Below, one piece after another: positions 24,618 through 33,337 of a DNA stretch of 49,308 nt. Under the pieces are notes generated by a model. That model did not search any database. It was not told the origin of the DNA and saw nothing but the letters and a program-made list of their open reading frames with translations. A program made the position numbers and the translations under genes. The stretch is from the NCBI GenBank assembly GCA_030612705.1, contig JAUWNI010000013.1:1-49308 (forward strand). Direction: 5' to 3'. The DNA comes from Phycisphaerae bacterium (lineage in GTDB: Bacteria > Planctomycetota > Phycisphaerae > UBA1845 > Fen-1342). Every line of letters begins with the position of its first letter. Position 1 is the first letter of the stretch.

Positions 24618-26558
24618 TTAATCGTTTTCGGGGTTTCGTCGGCGGCGCGACTGCTCGAGCTTGACCTTTAGCGTCAACTGTTTGTCGCCGCGCTTCACGA
24701 CGACTTCCACTTCGTCGCCGGGTTTGTGTGGCTTGAGCGCATCCATGTATGTGCCGATGTCGGCGACGGTTTCGCCGGCGATGCGGACGATGATGTCGCC
24801 GTCCTTGAGGCCAGCTTTGGCCGCGGGGGCGTTCTCGACAATGGTGTGGACGCGCAACCCGACGCCGTCGTAGGCGTGGTCGGGGATGACACCGACGCGG
24901 ACGCGCTGGCCGCCGCCGCGATTGCTCCGCGGATCGGGCGTCTCATCCGCGACGTCGACATCTTTGGGGGTGTCGTCCGGTACTTCAACAGCTTTCCGCG
25001 CTTCGGCCCGCTCCCGTTCCTCTTCCTTGGTGACGAAGATGGGACCGTCGGTCATGTTGGCAAGCTCGTTGATGACGGGGTACATCAATTGAATGACTTT
25101 GATCGCACCCTCGGCGTCGATCAGTTCCCAATCGTCGTCCGGCATGTGGTACTGCTTGTGGATGCCGGTGAAGGCGAACATCGCCGGGATGTCCTTCACA
25201 TAGAATGGAAAGTGGTCCGCGCCGCCGAAGAAACGGCTGTCCGTGCGGGGTGCGTGGAAGGACAGGTCCAGCTTTTCGGCTGATTCGTCGAGCAGTGCGC
25301 GGAACTCCTTGCCGGAGCCGACGCCGAAGACGGTAAAGCGGTCGAGGTTGAGTCGGCCGATCATGTCGAAGTTGATCATGGCGCGGATTTTCTTGATATC
25401 GACGGTGGGGTGGTCGACGAAATAGCGGCTGCCGAGCAGGCCGAGCTCTTCGCCGTCAAAGGTCATGAAGATGATACCGCGGCGGGGTCGCGGACCGTCG
25501 GCGAAGACGCGCGCGAATTCGAGGATGGCGGAACTGCCGGAGGCGTTGTCGTCGGCGCCGTTGTGGATGGCGGGTTCGCGGGAGTCGCCCATGCGCGGGG
25601 GCACCTTGCCGAGGTGGTCGTGATGGGCGCCGAGGACGATGAGTTCGTCGCTGTCGGTCCCTTCGAGCAGGCCGATGACGTTGCGGCCCTTGACGTATTT
25701 CACGCCGGTTTTGATGTTGACGTTGATACCGGGCAGGTCGGCCGAGAGGGGTTTTCGGTCCCGGTCGAGATTTTCCTGGAGTGTTTTCAGATCGGGCAGG
25801 TCGGCCTGCTTGAGGACGGCGTCGGCGATTTCGCGTGAGATGTGCACTATTGGGAGCGAGTAGGACTGGTGCGTGTCCCAGTCGTGCCAGGGGTAGAGCA
25901 GATCTTCGTCGGGGTTGCGGTTGGGGGCGTTGACGATCAGGAGGGCCTTGGCGCCTTTCTCCGCGGCGGTGAGGGCTTTTTTGGAGAACAGAGCATAGCG
26001 GGAGGGCGTTTCGCCGCCGAAGTCGGCGTCGGGATCGTCGTCTTTGGGTTCATGGCGGAGGATCAGGAGAACCTTGCCCTCGGGATCAAAGTCGGCGTAG
26101 TCGTTATAGTCGTACTTGGAGGCGGAGATGCCGTAGCCGGCGAAGGCGAGCGGTCCTTCGATTTTGCCGGGCTTGGAGAACGGCATGGGAATCCAGTCCC
26201 GTCGTATTGTCCAGTCGTGTTCGAGTCCGCTGACGCTGAAGTCGGCCTGGTCTTCGTGCAATTTCTTCAGTCGGCGGATGGTGAAGGGTTGGAAGTATGT
26301 GCCGTCGACGCCGGCGGGTTTGAGGCCGATTTTCTCGAACTGATCGGCGATGTATTCGGTCGTGGCCCTGCCGCCGGGCGTGCCGGGCAGCCGGCCGCCG
26401 AGCTCATCGCCGGCGAGGTAGCGGAGGTGTGTCATGTAGGCGTCGGCGGTGAAGAGTGCCTTGGTAGTGGTGGATGTCTTCTCTTCGGCGAGGCAGGTGC
26501 CGATGACGCACGACAGGATGACAAGCAGAAATAACGGGCGGGTAAGTGTTTTCGTCAT
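24618..26558 (-). CDS. Exported M28 family metallopeptidase with PA and PDZ domains
   Basis: Predicted zinc aminopeptidase or carboxypeptidase acting outside the cytoplasm. The start is taken at MTKTLTRPLF, 21 codons inside the open frame, because a signal peptide follows directly; this gives 646 residues. A PA-like insert (about 110-270) precedes the M28 core. The zinc-ligand segments are LGAHHDHLG, NGADDNASGSSAILE, DGEELGLLGSRYF, NFDMIGRL and the late His in YHMPDDD. A PDZ domain occupies about the last 100 residues (AKAGLKDGDIIVRIAGETV, PGDEVEVVVKRG). Such proteins usually digest peptides for nutrition. ILSC in the leader resembles a lipobox only weakly. Confidence 0.9.
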   Translation of the reverse strand: MTKTLTRPLFLLVILSCVIGTCLAEEKTSTTTKALFTADAYMTHLRYLAGDELGGRLPGTPGGRATTEYIADQFEKIGLKPAGVDGTYFQPFTIRRLKKLHEDQADFSVSGLEHDWTIRRDWIPMPFSKPGKIEGPLAFAGYGISASKYDYNDYADFDPEGKVLLILRHEPKDDDPDADFGGETPSRYALFSKKALTAAEKGAKALLIVNAPNRNPDEDLLYPWHDWDTHQSYSLPIVHISREIADAVLKQADLPDLKTLQENLDRDRKPLSADLPGINVNIKTGVKYVKGRNVIGLLEGTDSDELIVLGAHHDHLGKVPPRMGDSREPAIHNGADDNASGSSAILEFARVFADGPRPRRGIIFMTFDGEELGLLGSRYFVDHPTVDIKKIRAMINFDMIGRLNLDRFTVFGVGSGKEFRALLDESAEKLDLSFHAPRTDSRFFGGADHFPFYVKDIPAMFAFTGIHKQYHMPDDDWELIDAEGAIKVIQLMYPVINELANMTDGPIFVTKEEERERAEARKAVEVPDDTPKDVDVADETPDPRSNRGGGQRVRVGVIPDHAYDGVGLRVHTIVENAPAAKAGLKDGDIIVRIAGETVADIGTYMDALKPHKPGDEVEVVVKRGDKQLTLKVKLEQSRRRRNPEND

Positions 26559-26748
26559 TGTGCAATCCCAAACTGGCAAGGTCGGATCAACTCTTGATAC
26601 ATCATAGCAAATAGCGAGCAATGTGGCGTGAAAGCTGCGGGAGAAGTTGGCCGCGGACCCGGAGGCGCTTCACTATGGCAAACGAACGTGACCGGCGCTT
26701 GCTGAGCCGTTAGAATCCCCTTCCTGACTTGACCTGGGGAGATCGTGG

Positions 26749-28881
26749 ATGACCCAAGGAAAGCGAATGCGAGTCGTCATAACCCGCCGGCCGGCGCGAG
26801 ACGTGTTCAAACGTGTTACCGACCTGGCTTTCAACCTGCAATGGACCTGGAATACAGAAGCCCGGCGTTTGTTTGCCGCTCTCGATCCGGTGCTGTGGCG
26901 GGCGACGAACCACAATCCGATCAAGACGCTGGACAACCTGCCGGCGGAGCGGCGTGAGGCGCTGGCGGACGACGCGGCTTTTATCGCCCAGCTCAAGAAG
27001 TGCGAGCAACAGCTTCGCGAGTATCGCCGAGCCAAGACGTGGTTCGCCCGCGCGGCGAAAGGACGGGACAGACGGCTGAAGATCGCCTACTTCTGTGCCG
27101 AGTACGCCCTGCACGAGAGCATGCCGCAATACGCGGGCGGGCTCGGCGTGCTCGCCGGCGATCATCTCAAGTCCGCTTCCGATCTCGGTGTGCCGCTGGT
27201 CGGCATCGGTCGGCTTTATCGACACGGGTACTACCAGCAGCAACTGCGCGCCGACGGCTCTACCCACGCCGTCTATCCCCGCTACGACTTTCGCGAATGG
27301 CCGCTCGAAGACACGGGCCGGACTATTGCCGTCCCGCTCGCTCGCCGAGTCGTCTACGCGAAAATCTGGAAGTTACAGGTCGGCCGCACCGAGCTTTACC
27401 TGCTCGACGCCGACATCCCGCGTAATAAGCCCCGGGACCGCGCGTTGACGCATTACCTCTACGGCGGTGACCCGGAGTCACGGCTCCAGCAGCAGGTTCT
27501 GCTGGGCGTCGGCGGATTCCGCGCGCTCGAAGCACTCGGCATTCGCCCCACCGTCTACCATCTGAACGAAGGTCACGCCGCCTTTTGCGGGCTCGATCGG
27601 CTACGCAAGCTGCGATCGCGGGGCAAGTCGTTCGAGAAGGCGGTCGCCCTGGTGCGGGCGTCGAGCGTGTTTACCACGCACACGCCGGTGCCGGCCGGTC
27701 ACGATCGCTACCCTTGGAGGATGATCGTCAAATACCTCGCCCCCCTCCAAGAGGAGTTGGGACTCGACCGGGATGAATTCCTCGCGCTCGGACGTGAGAG
27801 GCCGAACGATCGGAAAGAGCCGTTCTGTATGACCGTCCTCGCGCTGAAGCTCAGCGAGCACGTCAACGGCGTCGCGAAACTACACGGGCAGGTGTCGCGC
27901 GAGATGTGGCGCGGGGTGTACGGCGTGAAATCGTCCGCAAAAGTCCCGATCGGCCACGTCACCAACGGCGTTCACACGCAGACCTGGCTTGCGCCGGAAA
28001 TCGAACCGCTATACAAGCGTTACCTGAAGCCGCGTTGGCTCGGTGCCACGCCCAGCGACAACTGGGCGGCCCGCGCCGACAAGATACCGCCGGCCGAGTT
28101 CTGGGCGCTGCGGAATACGCTGCGGTCCAAGTTGGTGCATTTCATCCGCGAGCGGCTTGTTGAGCAGATTCAGCGGCGGGTCGGTCCGGTGAAGGATTAC
28201 ATCGCCGCTCACGACACGTTTGACGCCGACGCGCTGACGATCGGTTTTGCCCGACGATTCGCGACGTACAAGCGGGCCCCGCTGATCTTCCGCGACGCCG
28301 GGCGGCTGGCCGCGATTCTCAACGATGGGAAGCGGCCGGTGCAGCTTGTCTTCGCGGGCAAGGCGCACCCGCGCGATGCGGAGGGTCAGGCTTTCGTCCA
28401 ACGTGTTTATCGCCAAGCGCAGAAGGCCGGCTTTCGCGGCCGGGTTGTCATACTCGAAAACTACGACATGCACGTCGGCCGCATGCTGACCGCCGGCTGC
28501 GACATCTGGCTCAATAATCCGATCCGTCCGATGGAGGCCTCCGGCACGAGCGGGATGAAGCCGCCGCTACACGGCGGGCTCAATTGCTCCATCCTCGACG
28601 GGTGGTGGCCGGAGGCGTACAACCAGCGCAACGGTTGGGCGATCGGCGACGGCCGCGAGCTGAAATCCCAAGCTAAGCAGGACAAGCACGACGCCGAGGC
28701 GATCTACGAACTGCTCGAGGACAAAATCGTCCCCCTGTTCTACGAGCGTGGTCGCGACGGCGTGCCCAAGCGCTGGGTCCGTATGATGAGCAACTCGCTC
28801 AAGACGGTCGGCTGCCAATTCAGCGCGCACCGCATGGTCGGCGAGTATGTGAAGAACTACTACCTCCGGGCGCACCGCTGA
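26749..28881 (+). CDS. glgP: Alpha-glucan (glycogen) phosphorylase, short bacterial type
   Basis: PLP-dependent phosphorylase that releases glucose 1-phosphate from alpha-1,4-glucan in the cytoplasm. The protein has 710 residues and belongs to the short subgroup with a distinct N-terminal domain (LAFNLQWTWNTEARRLF, LWRATNHNPI). It shows YFCAEYALHESMPQYAGGLG, HLNEGHAAF, and the PLP site EASGTSGMK with Lys604, followed by ILDGWWPEAYN. GGGGAG precedes the ATG. Together with the GH65 gene it suggests a phosphorolytic route for glucan use. No glgA, glgB or glgC lies in the window. Confidence 0.94.
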   Translation: MTQGKRMRVVITRRPARDVFKRVTDLAFNLQWTWNTEARRLFAALDPVLWRATNHNPIKTLDNLPAERREALADDAAFIAQLKKCEQQLREYRRAKTWFARAAKGRDRRLKIAYFCAEYALHESMPQYAGGLGVLAGDHLKSASDLGVPLVGIGRLYRHGYYQQQLRADGSTHAVYPRYDFREWPLEDTGRTIAVPLARRVVYAKIWKLQVGRTELYLLDADIPRNKPRDRALTHYLYGGDPESRLQQQVLLGVGGFRALEALGIRPTVYHLNEGHAAFCGLDRLRKLRSRGKSFEKAVALVRASSVFTTHTPVPAGHDRYPWRMIVKYLAPLQEELGLDRDEFLALGRERPNDRKEPFCMTVLALKLSEHVNGVAKLHGQVSREMWRGVYGVKSSAKVPIGHVTNGVHTQTWLAPEIEPLYKRYLKPRWLGATPSDNWAARADKIPPAEFWALRNTLRSKLVHFIRERLVEQIQRRVGPVKDYIAAHDTFDADALTIGFARRFATYKRAPLIFRDAGRLAAILNDGKRPVQLVFAGKAHPRDAEGQAFVQRVYRQAQKAGFRGRVVILENYDMHVGRMLTAGCDIWLNNPIRPMEASGTSGMKPPLHGGLNCSILDGWWPEAYNQRNGWAIGDGRELKSQAKQDKHDAEAIYELLEDKIVPLFYERGRDGVPKRWVRMMSNSLKTVGCQFSAHRMVGEYVKNYYLRAHR

Positions 28882-28918
28882 ACCGCGTCGGAACAACCGC
28901 ATAGCAGCGCAGCAGAGC

Positions 28919-28935
28919 GGTGGGCGGTGCCCACC
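28919..28935 (+). terminator. Possible terminator hairpin after glgP
   Basis: A perfect seven-pair stem GGTGGGC/GCCCACC with loop GGT, followed by CTACTTTCT. The T-run is poor, and the same motif is a common interspersed repeat in such genomes, so its role is uncertain. Confidence 0.4.
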
Positions 28936-29016
28936 CTACTTTCTGAAATCGCGTACAATGGCCAGATTAGAGAAATCATAAACGCCGACCCGCGAACACG
29001 GAGAATTTGAAAGACG

Positions 29017-29598
29017 ATGAATGCAAGCAAAGACGAGTTCGTGACGATCGTTTCCGGGCTGCCGCGTTCCGGTACCTCGATGATGATGCAGATGATCGAT
29101 AAGGCCGGAATCCCGGTACTCAAGGACGACATCCGCGTCGCCGACGAGGACAACCCCAAGGGCTACTACGAGTTTGAGCCCGTCAAGCAGACCAAGGAGA
29201 ACCCCTCGTGGCTTGAACGCGCCAGCGGCACGGTCGTCAAGATGGTCTATCGCCTGCTCTATGACCTGCCCGGGAAATACTCGTACCGGGTCATTTTCAT
29301 GCGGCGGAAGCTCGAAGAGGTGATCGCCTCCCAGAACGTCATGCTGGAGCGCAGCGGCAAAGAGGGCGGCGGTCTATCGGACGACAAACTGATCGAGGTC
29401 TTCCGGGCCGAGATCGACAGGAGCAACAGGTGGCTCGCGGAGCAGCCCAACTTTGAGGTCCTATACATCAACTACAACGAGATGCTCAAAGAACCCGCCC
29501 CGCAGGTCGCGAAGATCAACGAATTCCTCGGCGGCCGGCTCAACACCGAAGCGATGATGGAAGTCGTGGACCCGACGCTTTATCGGCAGAGACGGTAA
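29017..29598 (+). CDS. Sulfotransferase family protein
   Basis: A 193-residue P-loop sulfotransferase, presumably using PAPS as donor. The 5'-phosphosulfate loop is SGLPRSGTSMM at residues 13-23, and the 3'-phosphate region is represented by VIFMRRKLEEVIASQNVML. The C-terminus keeps YINYNEMLKEP and NEFLGG, both typical. It is shorter than most members (about 250-300) because the region between loop and helix is compact, not because an end is missing. The acceptor is unknown. Confidence 0.85.
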   Translation: MNASKDEFVTIVSGLPRSGTSMMMQMIDKAGIPVLKDDIRVADEDNPKGYYEFEPVKQTKENPSWLERASGTVVKMVYRLLYDLPGKYSYRVIFMRRKLEEVIASQNVMLERSGKEGGGLSDDKLIEVFRAEIDRSNRWLAEQPNFEVLYINYNEMLKEPAPQVAKINEFLGGRLNTEAMMEVVDPTLYRQRR

Positions 29599-29806
29599 AC
29601 AGGACGGGCGTCCTTCCGGCCGGCGGTTCCCGGCTCGTAACCGATTACACTTTATTGCATTACGCTGTCGACAAGCCAAATAATGTATTGAATACTCCAA
29701 GTACCTGAAAACCCTAAGTGCCCGCAAGTGCGTGCACCGCATCGGCGCAATATGGTCTTGCGCCGGGCGTTGGTACAACGAGTGACCAACACGACGAGCA
29801 TCGAGA

Positions 29807-30325
29807 ATGAGCAAAGCTGTGGCAAGGCGTCGACGAGGCTTTACACTCGCCGAGCTGGTCGTGGTCATCGTGATTATCGGAATGGTCGCTTCGATGGCAA
29901 TCCCACGCATGAGCCGCGGGGCCATGGGAGCGAACGACGCCGTCCTGGCGGGTGATATCAATACCGTCCGCACGGCGATTCTGCATTACACGGTCGAGCA
30001 CCGGAATGTCTTTCCCGAACCGGATGCCGCGAGCGTCGTTGCGCAGCTTACGCAGTATAGCGACCTAAGCGGTACGACCTCACCCACCAAAACCGTCACG
30101 GCGGTCTATGGACCTTACCTGCACAGTATCCCCCCCTGCCCGATCGGTCACAATCCGGGCAGCAATGCAATACTCATCGACGACGCCAACAGCCCGCCCA
30201 AGGAAAACGCGACCAGCACCGCGGGCTGGTTGTACAATACCAAAACCGGCGAGTTCTATCCGAACGCAACCGACCAGCAGATTCTTGATGCCGGCGGCAC
30301 TACCGCGAAAATACTCGGTAGTTAA
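29807..30325 (+). CDS. Type II secretion pseudopilin / type IV pilin-like protein
   Basis: A 172-residue prepilin with the class III leader: RRRRG then FTLAEL, where cleavage after Gly11 would leave a methylated Phe and Glu at mature position 5. The hydrophobic helix VVVIVIIGMVASMAIPR follows. The globular part (HYTVEHRNVFPEP, YGPYLHSIPPCPIG, NTKTGEFYPN) resembles GspG-type pseudopilins, and the TGEFYPN ending is usual in planctomycete members. No other secretion genes surround it. The next gene, rpoN, is convergent at a 46-base distance. Confidence 0.88.
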   Translation: MSKAVARRRRGFTLAELVVVIVIIGMVASMAIPRMSRGAMGANDAVLAGDINTVRTAILHYTVEHRNVFPEPDAASVVAQLTQYSDLSGTTSPTKTVTAVYGPYLHSIPPCPIGHNPGSNAILIDDANSPPKENATSTAGWLYNTKTGEFYPNATDQQILDAGGTTAKILGS

Positions 30326-30371
30326 GCAAATCACGCGGTGCGGCCAACTCGCGACAGCATGAGCTGAAGCT

Positions 30372-31853
30372 TCAGTACTGTCGGCGCTGGCGCGCTGTTG
30401 GGATGCCGAGTTGGCTGCGGTACTTCGCGACGGTGCGCCGTTTGATCTCGACTCCATCGCTCTTGAGCCTGCGAACGATCTCGTCGTCCTTAAGCGGCTC
30501 GGTCTTATCTTCGTTGTCGACGATTTCCCGCACCTTGGCCTTGATGCTGTCCCAGCCCAGCACCTCGCCGTCACCCGACTCCGTCCCGCCCGTGAAGAAG
30601 CGACGCAGGGGATAAATGCCGCGGGGCGTCTGCATCCACTTGCCGTCGACGGTTCGGCTGATCGTGGACGGATCACAGCCGAAGTGGCCGGCCAGATCGC
30701 TCATCCGCAGCACCTTGAGATGCTGCTCGCCCTGGTCGAGAAAGTCGCGCTGGGTCTCGACGACCGACTTGGCGACTTCCAGCAGCCGATTCTTGCGATA
30801 CTTGATCGCATCGATGATCGCGTTGGCGGCTTCGAGCTTCTGCTTGATGAATTCGCGGGCTTTCTTGTCGTCGCGTGACTGCTCCAGCACCCGGCGAAAC
30901 TCGGGCGAGATGCGCAGCTCACGCTGATTGCCGCGAGCCAGACGCGTTTCGTAACAATCCTCGTCTTCGTTGTATTCGACAATCACGTCCGGGACGACCG
31001 CTGGTGCCGCTCGGTCGACGACGTCCATCCCAGGGTGCAGCGACAGACGTCCGATCACCGCCAAGGCCGCCTTGACGTCGTCCAGATCGATGCCCAAGGC
31101 CTTGGCGATTCGCGGCAGGCGGTTCTTCTCCAGTGCTTCCAGATGGTCCTCGATGATTCGGCGTTCGAGTTCCGTGTCTCCCGGCAGGACTTCGAGTTGT
31201 AGCAGCAGGCATTCCCGCACACCGCGGTTACCAACTCCGGGCGGGTCGAGCTGTTGTACGCGGGCCAGGGCGTCCTTCAATCGCGGCAGCGCCGCCGCCG
31301 GCTCCAGTTGCTCGGCAATCTGTTCGAGCGGAGTGGAAAGGCGCCCGGTCTCATCGATGTTGTCGATGATCGCGGTGCCCAATCGGCGGGTTTCCTTGTC
31401 GACGTCGATCAAGCTCCACTGGTCGAGCAGGTACTCACGAAGGCTGATGGAGCGGGCGGGGGTGTTGGCCATCGCCTCCATTTTGATGTCGCCTTCCTCG
31501 AAGGCTCGGGCGCGGGACTTGGTGCCGCGATACTCGCCGTCGTCGTCCATCCAGTCGTATTCGCTGACGAGGTTGTCGAGTCGTTCGAAGTCGCGGGCGT
31601 CGCCTTCCTCGACGACGAGAACCTGCTCGCCTTCGGGACGATCGTCGGTTTCGGCGGGCGGAGTATCAGGGGCGATTTCGTCCTCGTCGGGGACGATTTC
31701 GAGGGCGGGGTTGTCGTCGATTTCCTGGGAGATCCGCGCCTCCAACGCCATCGCGTTGAGTTGCAGGATGTCCATCGCCTGGATCAATTGCGGAGTCAGG
31801 CGTTGCTGCTGTAGCAGCAGGTGCTGCGGTACTTGTGACATTATCTGAGACAT
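30372..31853 (-). CDS. rpoN: RNA polymerase sigma-54 factor
   Basis: Alternative sigma factor that recognises -24/-12 promoters and needs AAA+ activators. It has 493 residues. Region I is glutamine- and leucine-rich (LLLQQQRLTPQLIQAMDILQ), an acidic stretch follows at about 55-110, and core-binding and HTH regions lead to the RpoN box RRTVAKYRSQLGIP near residue 478. The HTH segment LAGHFGCDPSTISRTVDGKW is well conserved. No sigma-54 activator or hibernation factor is seen next to it. Confidence 0.96.
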   Translation of the reverse strand: MSQIMSQVPQHLLLQQQRLTPQLIQAMDILQLNAMALEARISQEIDDNPALEIVPDEDEIAPDTPPAETDDRPEGEQVLVVEEGDARDFERLDNLVSEYDWMDDDGEYRGTKSRARAFEEGDIKMEAMANTPARSISLREYLLDQWSLIDVDKETRRLGTAIIDNIDETGRLSTPLEQIAEQLEPAAALPRLKDALARVQQLDPPGVGNRGVRECLLLQLEVLPGDTELERRIIEDHLEALEKNRLPRIAKALGIDLDDVKAALAVIGRLSLHPGMDVVDRAAPAVVPDVIVEYNEDEDCYETRLARGNQRELRISPEFRRVLEQSRDDKKAREFIKQKLEAANAIIDAIKYRKNRLLEVAKSVVETQRDFLDQGEQHLKVLRMSDLAGHFGCDPSTISRTVDGKWMQTPRGIYPLRRFFTGGTESGDGEVLGWDSIKAKVREIVDNEDKTEPLKDDEIVRRLKSDGVEIKRRTVAKYRSQLGIPTARQRRQY

Positions 31854-32156
31854 TGCTTGCTACCTGTCTCCGGCGGCAACGGGCCGTGCCCGGCCGTAAG
31901 AAACGGCCAAGCAGCCCAATGACCACCAATCATTATCCAAGTTAATGCCGGCGTACCGCAAAGTCAAAATCAAGTGCTCACCGTGCTGGTGCCACACGGG
32001 TTTTGAGGGCGGTTTCCCAAAACCGTCGTTGCATTATCGGTCGTGAACTTCCGCCGCCGCCCGACGGGTGATATGCTCTTGCGCATTGCGGGCAAGCAGG
32101 CGCGATCGGCCGATCGGCGGCTTGCCCCCTCATCTATCTTGTCAGGAGATTTAGCG
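31854..32156. other. Divergent intergenic region, no gene seen
   Basis: This 303-base gap separates rpoN from the small lipoprotein gene. An imperfect inverted repeat, GGGTTTTG with CCAAAACC, lies at 31997-32027. I see no convincing promoter pair or coding sequence. Confidence 0.5.
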
Positions 32157-32498
32157 ATGGCGAAACGAACGGGAATCTGGCTGGCGGCGGGGTTTGTGTT
32201 GGCGACCGTGGCCGGCTGTGCGCAAAACACTATTAGCGGCCCCGGCGGACAGTTCGAGGAAATCTACCAAGGCTCGCTCCGCATCACCGGCCCCGACAAG
32301 CAGGTAATCCTCCTGCCCGACTCCGACGTGCCCAAGCTGTCGATCCGCGGCGACAACAACAGCGTCATCATTCGCGACGGCGTCACCATCGACAAGATCG
32401 AAATCTTCGGCGTCGACAACGAGGTGACTTGCCCGAAGGACCTCGAGTTCGATTACTCCGAGTTCGGCGTGGGCAATCGGCTGAAGTATCGGCCATAG
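32157..32498 (+). CDS. Small lipoprotein with DUF3060-like beta repeat
   Basis: AGGAG lies nine bases before the ATG of MAKRTGIWLAA, giving 113 residues; an upstream in-frame ATG is not supported. The signal sequence ends in a lipobox, TVAGC, with Cys at about 21, so it should be lipid-anchored. The rest (LSIRGDNNSVIIRDG, IDKIEIFGVDNEV, FGVGNRLKYRP) repeats a short beta-strand pattern similar to DUF3060 proteins. Function is unknown. The TAG stop is the first base triplet of a TAGCGGCC repeat. Confidence 0.8.
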   Translation: MAKRTGIWLAAGFVLATVAGCAQNTISGPGGQFEEIYQGSLRITGPDKQVILLPDSDVPKLSIRGDNNSVIIRDGVTIDKIEIFGVDNEVTCPKDLEFDYSEFGVGNRLKYRP

Positions 32499-32623
32499 CG
32501 GCCCGTCGAACCCACCGGCGGGACGCTGGTACCACCCATGTAGCGGCCGGCGCCTCGCCGGCCGAATCCACCGGCGGGACGCCGGTGCCACCCATGTAGC
32601 GGCCGTTACAGCCTCGGTCGCTA
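32496..32623. repeat. Tandem/palindromic repeat between two convergent genes
   Basis: TAGCGGCC occurs at 32496, 32541 and 32597, and ACCGGCGGGACGC with CACCCATG in two direct copies 56 bases apart. A hairpin CGGCGCCTCGCCGG lies at 32547-32562. On the minus strand the right edge reads ATGTAGCGACC. The left TAG ends the lipoprotein gene and the right TAG, on the other strand, ends the ABC ATPase gene. Confidence 0.8.
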
Positions 32624-33337
32624 CATTCTCAGATCATCGGCGGCGTCGGATTCGAAAACGAAGCGGCCGTCGAGCATGTGTATGACGCGACCGGCGCGTT
32701 GGGCGATGTGGGGGTCATGTGTGACGACGATGAGTGTGGTTTTCGCGTCGCGTTGGAGTTCGTCGAGCAGGTCCAGCAAGCGCTCGCCGGTCTTCGAATC
32801 GAGCGCGCCGGTCGGTTCGTCGGCCAGGAGAACGCGCGGCTCATTGGCCAGCGCGCGGGCAATCGCGACGCGCTGGCGCTCGCCGCCGGACAGGACCGTG
32901 GGCAACGCGTGGGCGCGTTGGGTCAAGCCGATGCGGTCCAGGAGCTCGCGGGCTCGACGGTGGCGTTGGCGTGGCGAGCGGTTCGTGCCGAGCATCGGGA
33001 CCTGGACATTCTCCAGCGCGGTCAGATCGGGAAGCAGATTGTGCAATTGGAAAACGAGCCCGACCACCGTGCGGCGGAATTCGTTAATTTCAGCGCCGGA
33101 CATATCAATCAGGGAATAGCCGGCGACGTTTAGCGTTCCTCGGTCGGGCCGATCGATGGCCGCTAGAAGGTTCAGCAAGGTGGTCTTGCCGCAGCCGGAG
33201 GGACCGCGGATGGCGATAAACTCACCGGTGGCAATCTCAAAATCCAGATCATCGATGGCGTGCACGCGGCCCTGCTCGTAGTATCTGACGAGTCCGCGGG
33301 CGGAGACGACGGCGTTCGACCCGGCGTTGTCACTCAT
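32621..33337 (-). CDS. ABC transporter ATPase, LolD/MacB type
   Basis: A 238-residue ATP-binding subunit. The start is the ATG of MSDNAGSN, which overlaps the stop of the upstream permease gene by eight bases (ATGAGTGA). Motifs are GPSGCGKTTLLNLL (Walker A), LVFQLHNLLPDLTALENV (Q loop), LSGGERQRVAIARAL (signature) and VLLADEPTGALD (Walker B). This subgroup partners with FtsX-like permeases in lipoprotein release, macrolide-type export or cell-envelope signalling. The choice between these cannot be made here. Confidence 0.92.
   Translation of the reverse strand: MSDNAGSNAVVSARGLVRYYEQGRVHAIDDLDFEIATGEFIAIRGPSGCGKTTLLNLLAAIDRPDRGTLNVAGYSLIDMSGAEINEFRRTVVGLVFQLHNLLPDLTALENVQVPMLGTNRSPRQRHRRARELLDRIGLTQRAHALPTVLSGGERQRVAIARALANEPRVLLADEPTGALDSKTGERLLDLLDELQRDAKTTLIVVTHDPHIAQRAGRVIHMLDGRFVFESDAADDLRM

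Noticed and set aside
26480..26558. Lipoprotein signal on the M28 peptidase
   Set aside because: ILSC sits in the middle of the hydrophobic stretch and fits the lipobox poorly; an ordinary signal-peptidase site follows.
29807..30325. Start of a type II secretion or pilus operon
   Set aside because: Only the single pseudopilin is present; flanking genes are sulfotransferase and rpoN.
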